Part shown: piece after piece, positions 12,311 to 25,869 of the stretch | Position numbering within the stretch: the first letter of the stretch is position 1 | Layout of the letters: every line of letters starts with the position of its first letter | NCBI GenBank assembly: GCA_007922305.1 | Contig: ML677334.1 | Location: forward strand, 19,893,234-19,957,233 | From: Dermatemys mawii | Lineage: Eukaryota; Chordata; Testudines; Dermatemydidae | Direction of reading: 5' to 3' | Length of the DNA: 64,000 nt | Program-made: the position numbers and the translations under genes | Notes under the pieces: generated by a model | What the model saw: only the letters and a program-made list of their open reading frames with translations | Told to the model about the DNA's origin: nothing | The model's database searches: none

Positions 12311-12528
12311 CAGGCCTGCGCAACTCGGAAAGCAGTGAGGGCCATATTACTGCAAAAAAAACAGCTGCGGGCTGAAGAGCCCCGACCTTGCCCCTCCCCC
12401 ATCCACTTCCCCCCACCCCACCACTTGGCTTGCCCCACCCCTACTCACCCTCCACGGGCCGCACAGTGAGCCCGTGCGGGCCACATGTGGCCCTCGGTCC
12501 ACATGTTGTGCAGGCCTGTTCTATGGCA
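12311..12528. mobile_element. Non-autonomous hAT element, 218 bp
   Basis: Exact 8-bp duplication TTCTATGG (12303-12310 and 12529-12536) flanks inverted termini CAGGCCTGCGCAAC and GTTGTGCAGGCCTG. The interior is C-rich with GGGCC motifs near both ends. The perfect duplication suggests a comparatively recent insertion. Confidence 0.9.
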
Positions 12529-12894
12529 TAATCTCTTCTGGCTTCTCTGGATAGCTGAGCAGGAGTTAGAGCTGGATAAAAACCAGCACTGATTGCTGCT
12601 GGATTGCCTCAACAGCTGCTATGGTACCCAGTGTTAGCACAGGTCTTAAAGAACTGGGGAGGGTGCAGATTAAGAAAGTCAGAGAAACTAGGGCGGAGTG
12701 CAGAAAATGGGCATAGTTCTCACAAATTCCAGGGTTCTGTGGGTTTGAAGACTCTGAACCTTCTTGTTATGCAGTCCCCTAAATTCCAACACTCTGATGG
12801 GGAATGTAGAAGGAGCCTGGACTTTGTTGTAATGAACATAAAAGGAATTCTTAAGTGAGGTTAATAGAAATCGTCTGACATCTGTAATCTTCCT

Positions 12895-13165
12895 AGAGTT
12901 TGTCTACACTGCAATTAAATAAAACAGCAGCACAGCATCAAGTCTCAGAGTCCGAGTCAGTTGACTTGGGCTCATGGGGCTCAGGCTGTGGAACTAAAAA
13001 TTGCAGCGTAGACATTGGGGCTTGGGCAGGAGCCTGGGCTCTGAGACCTTCCCCTCTCGTGGGGTCTCAGAGCCTGGGCTCCAGCCTGAGCCCAAACATC
13101 TGTGTTGGAGTTTTTCGGCCCACAAACCCGAGCCAGCTGTGGCCTTACCGCAGGTCTTTCGTTGC
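12895..13165. mobile_element. Sauropsid 'GTCTACACTGCAATTAAA' DNA-transposon fragment
   Basis: It begins with the familiar terminal motif GTCTACACTGCAATTAAA. It continues with long imperfect palindromes built from GAGCCTGGGCTC and AGCCTGAGCCC blocks (13030-13100), separated by CAGCGTAGACATT. The right end is degraded, so the boundary is approximate and no target duplication was found. Confidence 0.65.
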
Positions 13166-13617
13166 CTCATTCTGAGTCCTAGGCTGTGTTCAGTCAGTCT
13201 GTGTTTCCATCAGTCACGGGCTCCCCAAGTCTTATCCTGCGCTCAATCGTTATGGAAAACGATGGAGCATCCATAGGAGACTCCAGGAATGTGAACATAA
13301 TTATTTGTCTTTTGTCTGCAGATTTCTATCCTTTGTCTCTGTTGAGCAAAATGATGATCTGACTAAGATACTTCGTAGAAGAATGACCATAATGGGTCTG
13401 TCTTTGATAGGATCCAGGACTTGAATGTATGAACAAAACACTTCTGAATATGAGAATTTACAATGAATAAGTTCTGTACTCTAGCTAGAGTTTCAATGTT
13501 TATCCTCTTGGAAGATTCAGGGACTTTCTTTACTATTTATCTTCTGAACAAAACGTCTAGATCTTAACTTAAAGTGGTTACACACATTTAGAGTTATGTT
13601 TTGATGATGTAATTATT

Positions 13618-13640
13618 AAAGGGGGGGTGGGGGTGGGGAC
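13618..13640 (+). repeat. G-rich run
   Basis: Runs GGGGGGG, GGGGG and GGGG are separated by single bases just after an AT-rich stretch. Four G-runs could fold as a G-quadruplex, but there is no independent sign of function. Confidence 0.4.
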
Positions 13641-16330
13641 TGTATCCTATTCCTTCTTCCCCATCACCCACATCATCTCTCATATATGGAATTTAAACAA
13701 AACTCAGTAAGAGCATATTTTGTTCTGTGATATTGTATCAAAAAAGATAATAGAATTGTTATACAGATAACTTAATTGAAATAGTGTTGCACCATTCATT
13801 TTAAAATATTAATGATGTATTCTTCCCTTGATCTCAGTAGAAAACTTTCACCCATGTCTGTAGATTATAGATCTTCACTTCTCATTTGAAGTTATAACAG
13901 CTAATTCTCTGAGAGCATTTTCTATAAAGCTGTTTCAATGCATTTGTGATGAAATAGTGAGTAAATAAAGGAGAAAGCATGCAGCATTACTCATGCTTCT
14001 GAAAGTCCACCAGGTGTAAAGACTGTAAGATGTAAGCTATAGCCTGAAAGTTAATTAGCTCCAGCTGACTCCCAAATGATTCTAATCAACTATTAGAATT
14101 TACATACTTTTAATTATGCTATTTCATGAGTTGTGACTTGACAACTATTTCCTTTGCATATGATTGAACTGTTTGGGGTTGTATTTGTATGATTTCTATA
14201 TGTCTTTAGTTGATGTCGGAGCAGATTTATGTGATTATCTGATTATCTGCTACACTGCATGTACAAGTCATATTCCTGGTGGAATAATTTGTACTCATGT
14301 GTAGTTTCTTTCCTCTCTGAGATACATTATTAGGGTATTTTTGAACTTTTTGTAGTTGCAAATTTTGTTCTCTCGATCAAAAATTAGAGAATAAACAAAC
14401 TGGGATAATTCTAGTAAATTCATTCCTACAGTATAGCATAATGTCTCTTTCTTATATTCACTATTATACAGTCTGGTTTCTCTGTTCATGTAGATGAGTA
14501 AATCTAAGCTGTTTTGGTACAAAGATGTATGAACACCATCCCATATATGTATTGGATAGGGAGCCAAGCTTCCTCTAACTTCTGTAAAAACTCATAAAAC
14601 TGCACACATTCCATATTGCATATCATTTAATTTGTCAATAGATTCGGGATAGCAGGACTTGTGCAAGTGCTCTCAATACAGTTATGTAGACAGTGCTTTT
14701 ATCTACAGTTATTTCTAGAACACTAGCATGAGCCCTGCTAGTGCAAGTCTGATTTGGGCTTGGGGGCTCACTCCTGTTCTTTCCAAAATGCTGTACAGAC
14801 CATATTGTGCTTCTGGGAATAATTGCTATCTGCTAATTAAATTAATGAGAGCCAGGGAGTAGTGAGGAGACCTGTAATATTTCTTGCCAACTTTTCTACA
14901 ATGCAGCACCTGATCAATGTGGACAGAAGTGGAGAAAATTCCTGCTGGTCCTCCCAGTTGATGATCTCAGCTCCTTGACTAGATTACCCAGTTATCTGTC
15001 TTTTGTTTTCAGACACTACCTGCAAAGGGGGTTAGTGATTGTAAAACTATGCAGTAATTCTGTGAATTCATAAAGAAGCTTCTATTTAACGTTCTCAAGG
15101 GCCAATCATCTCTCTTAATAGTCTAGAGCAGGCCGTGGAGGATTCTCTGGAGGCTAAGATTCATATTACTGCAATGAAAATAATGGCAGTTGATAACTAT
15201 GGGCTGAAAAGCATCCTCAAGAAAGACCTTACTTCCATATAAAAAAGAAACTGTTGCCAAGCCCTCTCCCTTATTCCAACAAAGCAGCACTAGTTGAAAT
15301 GACAGGAGTACATCTTTCTAACACCAATTAATTAGTTCTTTTTCCAGATAAAACCAATTTTGGGTTTCCCAAATGTTGATTCCTCCATACTTAATACATT
15401 CTGTCTCTTGTCATTCTCCACACCCCCCACCATGCGCAGTCACTAAATTGTGGGCTCCACTAAATACATTAATTCTGGGCCCCTTACTTCTTTACTTTGC
15501 TCTTGCATGTGCTGCAGAAGCCACTTGGTTCCTTCCTCTCTTCTGAGGGGAAAGTAGCAGGGTCCAGCTTTTTCTCTTCTCTGATAGGAGAAATGGCATC
15601 TATGCTGCTCTGTTTACCTGCGTCTGTCCCCACCTTCTGCGAAAGAGCAGTGGTTCTTGTCACTGTACTTCCTGCCTACCCTTTCTTTCCTGCCTGTTAA
15701 AGGAGTAGTGGTATTGAACTACTTGCTGCTTTCTCCCCAGCCCAGTTTAGTTTCCTTGCCTGGGAAAAGTTTCTGCTTGCTTTGGACTAGTGAGTTTTTT
15801 CAAGCCCTCTTGATACTCCACCATAGAAAAGTGTGGGTTCTTTTGGACAGCCAGTGAAACCGTTTAGAGCCTCACTAGTACCTCCCTTGCTTCATCTTAC
15901 TTTTAAAATATCATGCATGATATAGCTGAGTGGTTCTGACTGCAAGAGAGATACTAGTCTAAAAAGCAGTAAGGAGCTGTTCATTCACAGCAGTGGTTTG
16001 GCAGTAGTGATTCCACTGAATTATCTGTTTGGAGTCGTAATCTGATGCATCACTACATTTATACAAATATCAGTCATTTTTTTATGGTGACACTCCAGAT
16101 ATTAAGAGCATAGAAACCTTAAAATCAAATGCTTTTCTGAGAATAAATTGATAAATGGCAGATAGAGTTTACACATGGCTCTGAGGTAATGATGGTAGTT
16201 AAAGATTATAATTTGGAGTGCTTTGCCCAAACTTTGCAACTTTACATTAACGATCTTTCACTGAGAGAAGAGTCCATGACACATTTGCAGTTGGCTGGAG
16301 GTTATTGGTCCACACAAGTTCAATAGATTG

Positions 16331-17021
16331 TGTGATGAGGCAAGGCCAGATGGCTATAAGAAAGTGCTAAGGAACAGATATGTTAGTTCCAGGCTAAACA
16401 AATCCCTGGTACCTTTGGAACCAAATGGCAGTTCAGGTTAATCAAGACAGCTGGGGCCAATTAAGAAGCTTCTAGAAAGCAGTAGAAATAGCTAGCCTGA
16501 TTGGGACACCTGAAGCCAATCGGGGCTGGCTGAAACCAGTTAAAAAACGCCCCCAGTTAAGTAGGTGTGGATGTCAGGAGCTGTGGGAGGAAGTTGTGCT
16601 GTTGGTGAGACTGAGTGGTAGAGATAGCATATGCAAGGAAGGAGGCCCTGAGGTAAGGGTGAAGTGGAGATTGAAGAAGCGGGGACTGCTGTGGGGAAGT
16701 AGCCCAGTGAATTGTGTTTTGTGGCTAAAAATTCAGCCATCTTAGCTGATACTATTAGGGTCCCTGGGCTGGAGCCCGGAGTAGAGGGCAGGCCCGGGCT
16801 CCCCCCTTTCTGCCTCCCCTAATTAATCACTGAGATTAGGAGACAACAGAGACTGTGCCAGGAAGGATAGCTTCTCCTCACTGGCTTATGATGAAAATGG
16901 CTCAATAGGCTGTGATCTTGTCTCTAGAGAGAGAAGGGCTACGTGGAGGGTCACAGTGAGACTAGTGAAAATCCGCCAGGAAACACAGGATCCGTGAAGA
17001 TAAGGACAGAGCCTTGTCACA
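16331..17021 (+). mobile_element. LTR-like unit, probable solo LTR (691 bp)
   Basis: It begins TGTGATGAGGCAAGG and ends CCTTGTCACA, so TG...CA and the 5-bp inverted end TGTGA/TCACA are present. ATTG occurs immediately outside both ends (16327-16330, 17022-17025), a possible 4-bp target duplication. The body matches a repeat I know from turtle sequence (GGGCTGGAGCCCGGAGTAG and GAAGTAGCCCAGTGAATTG segments). No gag, pol or env is attached. Gypsy-like or ERV-like origin cannot be decided. Confidence 0.6.
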
Positions 17022-18120
17022 ATTGGAAGTTGAAATGTGTCTCACTGAACCAGCTGGTCCAGAGAGCAAGATGAATTTACCTGCGGACCTGTTTCTGGTA
17101 AACATCTTCATTTGTTCACAAGCTCATCGAATTAAATAGAACGCCTCATGTGCCTAAAGTTAAGAATTTGCATGATCAGGGAGGGCCTAAATTCTTGTGG
17201 TAAACAGCACTGTGGTATCTGTATGCTTCCATATTATTAATAAAATTGCCCTCACACCACTGTGGTTAAGGGTCATTCCCAGGGTCAAACAGGAAATCTG
17301 TGACACAGTCAAATAACTGAGCCCAGATAAGATTGTCCTTCCTCTGAATATTTTGTGCTGAGAAACCTACCTTGGAGCTAATAGGCTATAATTATTCTTT
17401 GTTCTTAGGAGCTGAGACTCAGGTGGAGCAGGGCATGGTGTCTGATCCTAATTCTTGAATTGTTTTAAGAGTTAAACTCTGAGAATTGGCACTCTGACAC
17501 ACATGTAAGCATTTCCAGAACTTCTAAGTATGGAAGTGTTGGAATAAGGTATCAAAGCCATGAAAAAATGCATCTTACATTGCTGAACTTTAACTTAACA
17601 TGTGGAATCAGCACAAGTATACAGTTTATTTCTCTTTATACATAAAATATAAAAAAGGTTTGTATATTAAAACAAAATTAAATCTAGTAGCCTCTTGTAT
17701 TTTGAACAGTTGTACTGTAGTTACATGCTGGATCTTTGGCCCAAGCACCGAAAATAGCCACAGCTATTGGATGGAACAAATTAGTTACCATCTTAATGTA
17801 TGAGCATTGTTATCATTTTGTGGCGATTGACTCTTTGTACTGTTCTTTCTAGTGAGAATATGAATGCTTTGAGAGGCTGGATATCACTGTGGAACAAACA
17901 TACAAGGCACACAGATTTGTATTTGACACATGGCTCAGCTAACCACTATTTCTTTCCTGTTCCTGATCACATCTCACACAAGGTCATTGTAATCACTGGG
18001 TTGTGAAATGTCAAATTTCATCCATTGTGTTTGATTCTGGTTTTCTGTGCAGCATTTTTAAAATGTTCTAGTTAAGAAATAAAGACATTTAAAACTAGTT
18101 TCTATAAAACATTAATTTTA

Positions 18121-18376
18121 CTGAAGAGAGGGAGGGAGAAGGGAGAAGCAGAGTGGCGGCGTGCTCAGGGGAGGAGGCGGAGTGGAAGTGAGCGGGGGCG
18201 TGGGAACCTGCGGAGGGCCGCAGTAAGTAATGTGGGGGGAGGGTGCAGAGGAACCGTCTTGCGGTAACACAAATTTGGCTATCGCGTGGTAAAGCAGCCT
18301 CGCCTCCCCCGGCGCTGCTTTACTGCATTATAGCCAAATTTGTGTTACATCGGATTGCGTTATATCGGGGTAGAAG
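18121..18376. mobile_element. Tc1-mariner-like fragment with internal hairpin
   Basis: The right end GTTATATCGGGGTAGAAGTGTA is the terminal type of a sauropsid mariner/Tigger-like family. Inside, 18264-18298 and 18314-18348 form a 35-bp hairpin stem with 30 matches around a GC-rich loop. The left 80 bp is a GC-rich module (GCGGCGTGCTCAGGGGAGGA) also found inside the hAT at 25961. A matching left terminus is missing, so the copy is truncated or rearranged. Confidence 0.65.
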
Positions 18377-18825
18377 TGTATTTTGTTCACTATTATGAAT
18401 GAATGACCTGGAAAATGTAGTATGCAATTAACAATGGGTGGATCATGATGTCTTAGAATAAAAGAAGTACTCTTACCCATATCAGAAAGCAGGTTATCCC
18501 TGCAAAGCTCTTCTTTAGGCGATGCTATATAAATAGCTTCCTGTTTTTTTTAAAAAAAAAGAGAAAAAAAAATCACTGATGCTAATTTGTGTATCAGATA
18601 ACAATATCGTGGCAGGGAAGAGAATGAGATTGTGGTGATACCCTTACCTTTGCTGAAATACTTCCATATATTTTGAGTTCATTTCTGTCACATTTAACTT
18701 GCAACCACACAAGTATTTTTCAGATTTACAAAACATGTGACTAAGCTACTCCACAAGAGTGCTCACAAGAGTAGTTTCACTTATCTGAATAGTCCTGTTT
18801 AGTATTGTTAGACTGGGAAGGTTGG

Positions 18826-19010
18826 CTTAGGGACTGGAGGCACTTGAGTGAGACAGGAGATGTAGGTACAATTCCTGTGTCAGCCACAGACTTCCTGTGT
18901 GAACTTAAGCAAGTAATTTAATCTGCTCAGTGCCTCCGCTCCACATCTGTAAAATAGAGATAATACTTCACTACCTCACAGGGGTGTTGTGAGGATAAAA
19001 TCCATTCATG
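18826..19010 (+). mobile_element. MIR-family SINE
   Basis: It follows the MIR consensus: GGCTTAGGGACTGGAGGCAC, GTACAATTCCTGTGTCAGCC, CTTCCTGTGTGAACTTAAGC, CATCTGTAAAATAGAGATAA, and CTACCTCACAGGGGTGTTGT followed by GAGGATAAA. The copy is near full length and sense oriented. Confidence 0.9.
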
Positions 19011-22000
19011 ATCATGAGGGGTTCAGCTACACTGGTGATGATGGCGAAGTTTAAAATGTATTTTTCACATTATTATACAGTGCTGGTTAGTTTGTTAGCT
19101 TTATTTTCAATACCATTGCAAAAATAAACAATCCTTTTTTCTGTTCTCTTACAGTTTACATCAATATGCATGTGTAAACTTTTAAATGTTTAAGAGGCAA
19201 GGTGTGACAGTTTTGTTTTTAAACTATATATTGCTCTAGTGTATTGGAGATATTAATTCAATCTTTGCATAAACAGATATTACTTCATGGGGAATTGTGC
19301 CTGCTGTGACCTATTGTATTTAAATAAAGTAGAAACATTGTTTAAAAATGTGGTACTAGTCATTCCAGACATTCGTTTTATGGTTTCATCAAGCTGCAGC
19401 CTAAAAAAGAAAAAAAGCACACATGCACATTTTCTTGGTTTACAAACTTCTTACACTAATGTGCTTGGTTTCCTGAGGTGTAGAGCACCAAAATTTCTAA
19501 GTCAATGGCCACTGTTAACAGTCTTGCACCTCTAAAAATCGGGCCCTACTGTACTTTGCTGTTGTCATAATATTACAGTTTAATGAAAGGTTATTTTCCT
19601 AAATGTTATGGATGTTCAGTGTAAGAGCAAAGCAGTGTTAGCCAAAAGAGTCTCATTTATCTTGTTAAGGTGATTAAATGGTGTTTTTTAAAAATTAATA
19701 GTGAACATTTCCTATATGCCTAGCTTTAACAAACTACTGTACTCTCTGTATTAAGGATTATTTTCCTTGAAAATCAAAGTAAAGTATATATGTTTAAACC
19801 AGTAACTCTTTGATACCGTGGTGTTTGGCTTCAATACTTTGTTATTAACCTAATCAGAAATAAATTTCAGAGAGCAGCCTGTGAACTAAATTAGACAGGG
19901 TAGTTTCCTTAGTATTTCCTGCAGTTTCCGGGATGCAAGGCAATTCAAAATAATTGCTAAAACCCTTGCGATTTGAGGAAATTACTGAGAATACAGACAA
20001 AAATGGCTAAAATCTTATAAAGTCAGTTAAATTTAGCCAGTTTCAGGTCCTGTGGAAAAGCAAATAAGAAAAGTTTAAAGCAAGAGATGTTTGTGAAAGA
20101 CTCTTTAAAGTAATTTTGTTTTGACATTTCTTAAAGGCTTCTTTGTGAAAGGACTTTAAATAGTTCTTCTGTTTTCATAGATTGATGTAAGATTATAAAA
20201 TAACATTGCATTTAAAGAGAACTGGCGTGGGAATATTTTAAGCTATAATATTGCGTTTGCTTCAACAATGTGTTTACCGTCAACAGCTTACTGTCTTTTG
20301 ATCCTAACCAAGTTCCTCCAAAGGCAACCTGAATTTGCACACTAAAATCACTGTCGTGCCTGTGCCTTGTGTGTGGTATGTTATAATTCAGTTCATAAAA
20401 AGGATTTGCACTGTATTCTGAATAAAAGGAAGATATAAAGACATCTCAGTGACTTTCCAGCAGAGTTGCATATCGCTAAGCATGTTTCTGACAGATATGA
20501 TAAATAAGCAGACTTCATTGCTCACTTTCTTTGTCTGATCGGCATTTGGACAAGAACCTTGGCAGTTAATGAAACTGATTTTTCTAAACTGACAATGGAT
20601 AACCACCAAGTTTGGTACACCAGGTATTGTGTAGTATCTGAAAATTATAAGAGAGACATTCTTCAACCTTCTCTGAAAAAACATTTAATCCATTTTCAGT
20701 CTATCTCCTAGATTTTTCCCATCCTGCTTGGCTTCTTGCCAGTGGGAATGTCAGTACATTTGCAATCTAAACATTTGATATTTACAAAAGAGGTGTCCAT
20801 GTGCCATAGGGTTATTGAGTTTATGGGCTAATGTTAACCAGTCTATATTTATTTAATCTAATAAAATATCTTAAACACAGATTTTCTATAAAGTTAAGCT
20901 TCTTCATTCATAAATGTTATAGTTTGTTGTCCTTTTTTTTTCTTGTGTATGTATTGTCTGAATTGCTGAATACTTTATTAACTTGAAGTTTTGACACACC
21001 AGATCAGGATTTACCTCAGATAATCCAGTCCAGTTATTTCATTTATTTTGGATTGCACTATACAGCAAATACTTTAAAGTTTCTGGACTGTGTAAAGACA
21101 GTTTTGAAGGATATTTACACTGTTGCGCAAAAAAATCTACCAAATATGAAGGTAATTGCAGGCACAATAAAAATGTGTTGCATACATGCAATTATTGTGA
21201 GTGGTGATTATTGAAAACACATCATTCAGTCCTGTCACCAAGTAAGCATCTTGAAGTGGCCCTATTAAGAAAAGGGAATAACACAGCAGAATAGTCTTCG
21301 TAACTATCTGTGCACTGCTCTTTCTTGGTTGTTGATTCTTGAGTCCATCATAGGCAAATTAAAGGCTTGGTTTCAGCTGTCCTGACCAGGAGAAATGACC
21401 GTCGAGAGGAGGGATTGTCAGTGAAAACCTATCTCAGAACTTGAAGTTCTAGGGACAGAGGGTGATGGTGCACTCCACTGGCTGCAGAGCAACGTCCCTG
21501 TCCCAGTACTCTGCAGTACATAAACATCCATAACCCACATTTGGGCTGTCCCTCTCCACCCAAGCAAATTCTCTGGAATATAAAATTGAAATATAGAAGG
21601 GCTGTAAAGTTCAAACGAAGTGCATTCCTTATTTTATACCAACATTTCCATGAATGCAAGACATCATAAAAATTAGAGTATATTTACTGTGTTGCATCTC
21701 CAACACAAACAGAACAAGAATTTTCCTACATTTTGGCTGTATATGTCTCCATAAATAAGGCACCTTTCAAATGATTTTCTTTATGTGATTTTAGAGCAAT
21801 TAGATCTGTACAAAAAGAACAAAACAATGAAGCTGAAATATTTGATCTTTCCCATATAACAGCTCAGATCTCCCCCATCTACTTTGGTCCTCTACAAATT
21901 TAGTTATGAGAGCAGTGATCTTTTGTTGGCATGGTGTGAATAATTGCCCTGACAGTCAGCTTGGAAAATTATAAATGTTTTGGACCAGATTTAGAAAGTG

Positions 22001-23761
22001 GCATATACTAGGCACTGAGCATCAGTGTTGGAAAACTCACTTAATTCTGGGGAGGAAACTAAAGTGTTGAAAGTGGCTATAATCTCTCCTCTGTGCCAAG
22101 CACCTGTGGGAGCAGTGTTACTGCTTTGCTTTCCTCTGGGTAAATTTCTGTGGAACGTAAGAGGCAAAGCTGCTGCAGGCAGATAACCTCTATATCTCCC
22201 TGTCCCGGGACTGGTGAATCCTTTTACCTGTTAAAAATAACAGGACAAACATTGTTTTCCTCAGCACAATGTTTATTTCTTATGGTTTATTTCCCATTGT
22301 TATTTCAAAGGAGGAGTCACTGAAGTCTGTCTGTCTTGTCTCTATGTGGGTTTTGTGTTGATCTCCATCCAAGGTAAATTTTTTTCAAACTGTGGCTTGT
22401 GTCCAAAACAAAAATTGAAATATGTGTCTGCCTCCTGGTCTCAGTTTGGCTGGTTTTCATAATTTCACGGATGTGTGCCTGTTTCTTCTCGAGGTTTCCA
22501 TTGCTAAATAAATACAAATTAAAATAAAACAAAAGAGAAGTCAACTGCTTATCATGGCGATAGCATATTTGTTCATTTTAATATTGGAAGATACTCAGTA
22601 GGGTGAGTATTTTGTTGTTTGGATACAGACCTGTTACATCTTTTTCTGATTCATATCTGTGACCCAATTTGGTAGTCACTGAAAATAGTGTGATTTGGTA
22701 TATGGCTGTTTGCAGGGGGAGGTTCAGAATTACTTGTTGGTATTAGCCTATATACTAGTGGGTGGCCACATCCTAAAAATCACAGCTCACGCTATTTTAT
22801 GTGTATATGCATGTATATAGCTGTTGTCCATGTTGTACTTACTGTGTGGGTGAATAGAAGAGTTAACTTTCTAATACAATCACTCCAGCACCTTGCACAA
22901 ACACAAAGTCTATCTATTTAAAACAGGGCCGGTTTTCTTGCTTTGGGTTAGTATTGTGTATTTGGCATGAGCTGTGTAATCTGTTTGGTGGTTAACAATG
23001 GGCACTTGTCTGAAAACAGGAGATAAGTTTTTGAGCTGAACAAAACAATTATGCTGGTATAATAAGGATCTCTTTGTATTCCTGTTACAAATACCAAGAT
23101 GAGTTTTCTTGATTTTTCTGTGTACATGTCTTTGTGTGAATGCCTTCACATCCAGAAAAGTGCTTTAAGTGTTTTACCTCCTTTCCCTTTCCAATAATTT
23201 TTCAATGCCCTCATTTTGCGGTCATTACTATTATTTTAGCTATGGAGGGTTGAAAACGACTATAGATCCATCATTGCTGCTACTTCTTTATTAACATAGA
23301 CTGATACCAAGGAGCATGAAGCTTTCCCACCATCAGCTTTATTGGTGCTCCCAGCCCTTGTTTAGCCCATGGAGAGAGCCTGGTCTGGGCAGAGAATAAC
23401 CACTGGTCTCCTTCATGGCAGAGAAAATTACTGCAAAGTCATTGCATAAACCCCATCTGTAAAGAGTTCATAATTTGTGTTAATTGACCTTGAAAAAATT
23501 CTAAACCCAGAAGAAATCTTGTATTTGGAGTTCATCTCATAAAAATCAGAGAATCCTTTAAAAACCATTTAACTCTTTCAACTCCTCATTTTTTGCCAAG
23601 AAACTTTTCCTTAATATTTCTTTACACTGGACTTACATTTTTAAATGTGACCCCCTACTATTGTCTACGTATATTTTTGACTGCACAACTCAAGTTGGGG
23701 CCTTATTTTTTTTTCCAAGCTATTGAGCACCAGTAACTCTGTTTGACTTTAGTAGGAGGAA

Positions 23762-24020
23762 CATAGAATCATAGACAGGACCTTGAGAGATTATCTAATC
23801 CAGTCCTCTGCACTCAAGGTAGGAGTAAGTATCATCTAGAGTAGACCATCCCTGATAGGTGTTTGTCTAACCTGCTCTTAAAAATCTCCAATGATGGAGA
23901 TTCCACAACCTCCCTAAGTAATTTATTCCAGTGCTTGACCACCTTGACAGTTAGGAAGCTGCTCCTAATGTCCAACCTAACTCTCCCTCTCCCCCAAAGC
24001 TGCAATTTAAGCCCATGTGC
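23762..24020 (-). mobile_element. CR1 LINE 3' end, 5'-truncated
   Basis: On the + strand it starts with the complement of the CR1 tail (CATAGAATCATAGA). Then comes the complement of the CR1 3' region: GGTGTTTGTCTAACCTGCTC, AAAAATCTCCAATGATGGAG and AATTTATTCCAGTGCTTGAC. About 260 bp remain and no reverse-transcriptase sequence is present. Confidence 0.88.
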
Positions 24021-25869
24021 TCATCATGCTTGGAAATCACATGCTGGATTTTTGGGACTGAAAATCAGGAAATGGTTTTTGAAAATGTAGGTCTTAACAT
24101 TTATTGCTTGTTGATTTTAATGAGATCAGTGATATGGGGGAGATGCTCAGATTTGAAAAGTTGCTACTGTTCTCGAGGTATATATCTGTTTTGAGAGGTT
24201 TACAGCTTTACAATACAGTATTCCATTTATTTTATTGGGACTTAGTTGCAAAGGAAAAATTGGTGCACAGTCAGGCCCAATACAATATGAATGGAAATGT
24301 TAGGAACAACATGTACATTAAATATGGGAAAGAACCTGGCAAATGAAATAATGTGCCAAAGTGTAATGAAAATAATATGGCAAGTCCCTCTGAAAAAATT
24401 GCAGAACTATTAGTTCTCATAGTCAGAGCAACAATTCAGCTGGAAGGCTTCAACTGATATTCATGAATTCAGTATGATCAAAGGGAAGTTGTTTAAAAAA
24501 ATACATAGAAGAAGATTGCACTAAAATGCTGTATTGTTGTTAATTTAAGTTAAACCCACAAAGCAAGAAAAGTCAGCGCTGAGGCTGCTGTTCCAGTCTT
24601 CTGTTCCTCCAGGCTTTTATTCGCAGCTGCATGGTAACATTGCACAAGCACTAACACCCTATAGTACATAGGGATAATAGATGAATGAAATGCGAAGTGC
24701 TAATTTCTGTATTACAGTACAAAAGGGAAGACAGATAGCTTATTGGGATATAGACTGAGTTGCATGGAGGCTGAACTGTTATGGACCAAACACCTATACT
24801 CAGTCTCTGAGATTTCACTTAGGAGGAAAAAAATGGCATTTGTACCTGCAGTTCAGCTAACTGTATCTAGCTACCTGATTCATGTGCATAAACATGGGTT
24901 TTTGACATAAAATTGGATTGCTTACTCTGTTTATGTCAGTAGCTTTAGGATGGTATAGTAGTTTCTTGTAGAAATTGTGCCTGTGACTTAGAACTGTTTG
25001 TTAATTGTAAATAATTGAATACTTCAGTATAAAGGTTACAAATCTCTAATATAGAGATAATAGTGGACAGAATAAAGATATGTGAAGAAGATGAGGGGAG
25101 AGAAAAGGACAACTTTAGGTCTAAAGCAAAGGGGAAAAAAAACTTCTTATAACTTAAGAATTCACTTTACTGCTTAAACGTCTAATACTATATTTGAGCA
25201 GCAGAAAAGTTCTACATTCTAATGTTGCACAGATTAGGAAATGCCGTAGTAATTTTGTTTTTCATACAGATACTTGATTTGCAAAAGAGCAAAATCTGAA
25301 GTAGAATTAAAATGGGTTTTTTTGGCAGTTATAATTTTTCCTCCTGTTAATACTTGAGCAATACTGCAGTTAACCTGTTTCTTGAAAGTTTCTTTAAGTG
25401 AGGAACCTTTTTTTGAATAAGACATTGGTTTACATTTATATATGTTCATTGCCATCGATTTTTTTTGTCTTGGCTAGAATACAAATATGATAATAAAATA
25501 ACTACTGTACTTGAAGAGTGGGAGCGTTAACAAATCAGGTAAATACTTAGAGTTCACAAGTCTTTTTTTCCCGTATAAAGTCCTTTTTTTAACATTTTTA
25601 AGTTTTCCCTCAAATATTGCCTTGAAGACTGTAGACAAAGTGCAGCACTGTTCTGTTTATAGTAGCTACCAAAAATACCCATTTCCTCCATAAGTCATCA
25701 GAAATTACTGGAAATATGTATTTTTCAGCAGAAATAACATTTTACTGTATTACTTTGTTGGACTTTTTTGAAAAAGGGTTATTTTGGTAACTTGCAGATA
25801 TCTGAGCACTAATTATTATAATTATTATTGATAAAAATGAGAATGTTTTATAAATCAATCAGGTGTTGA

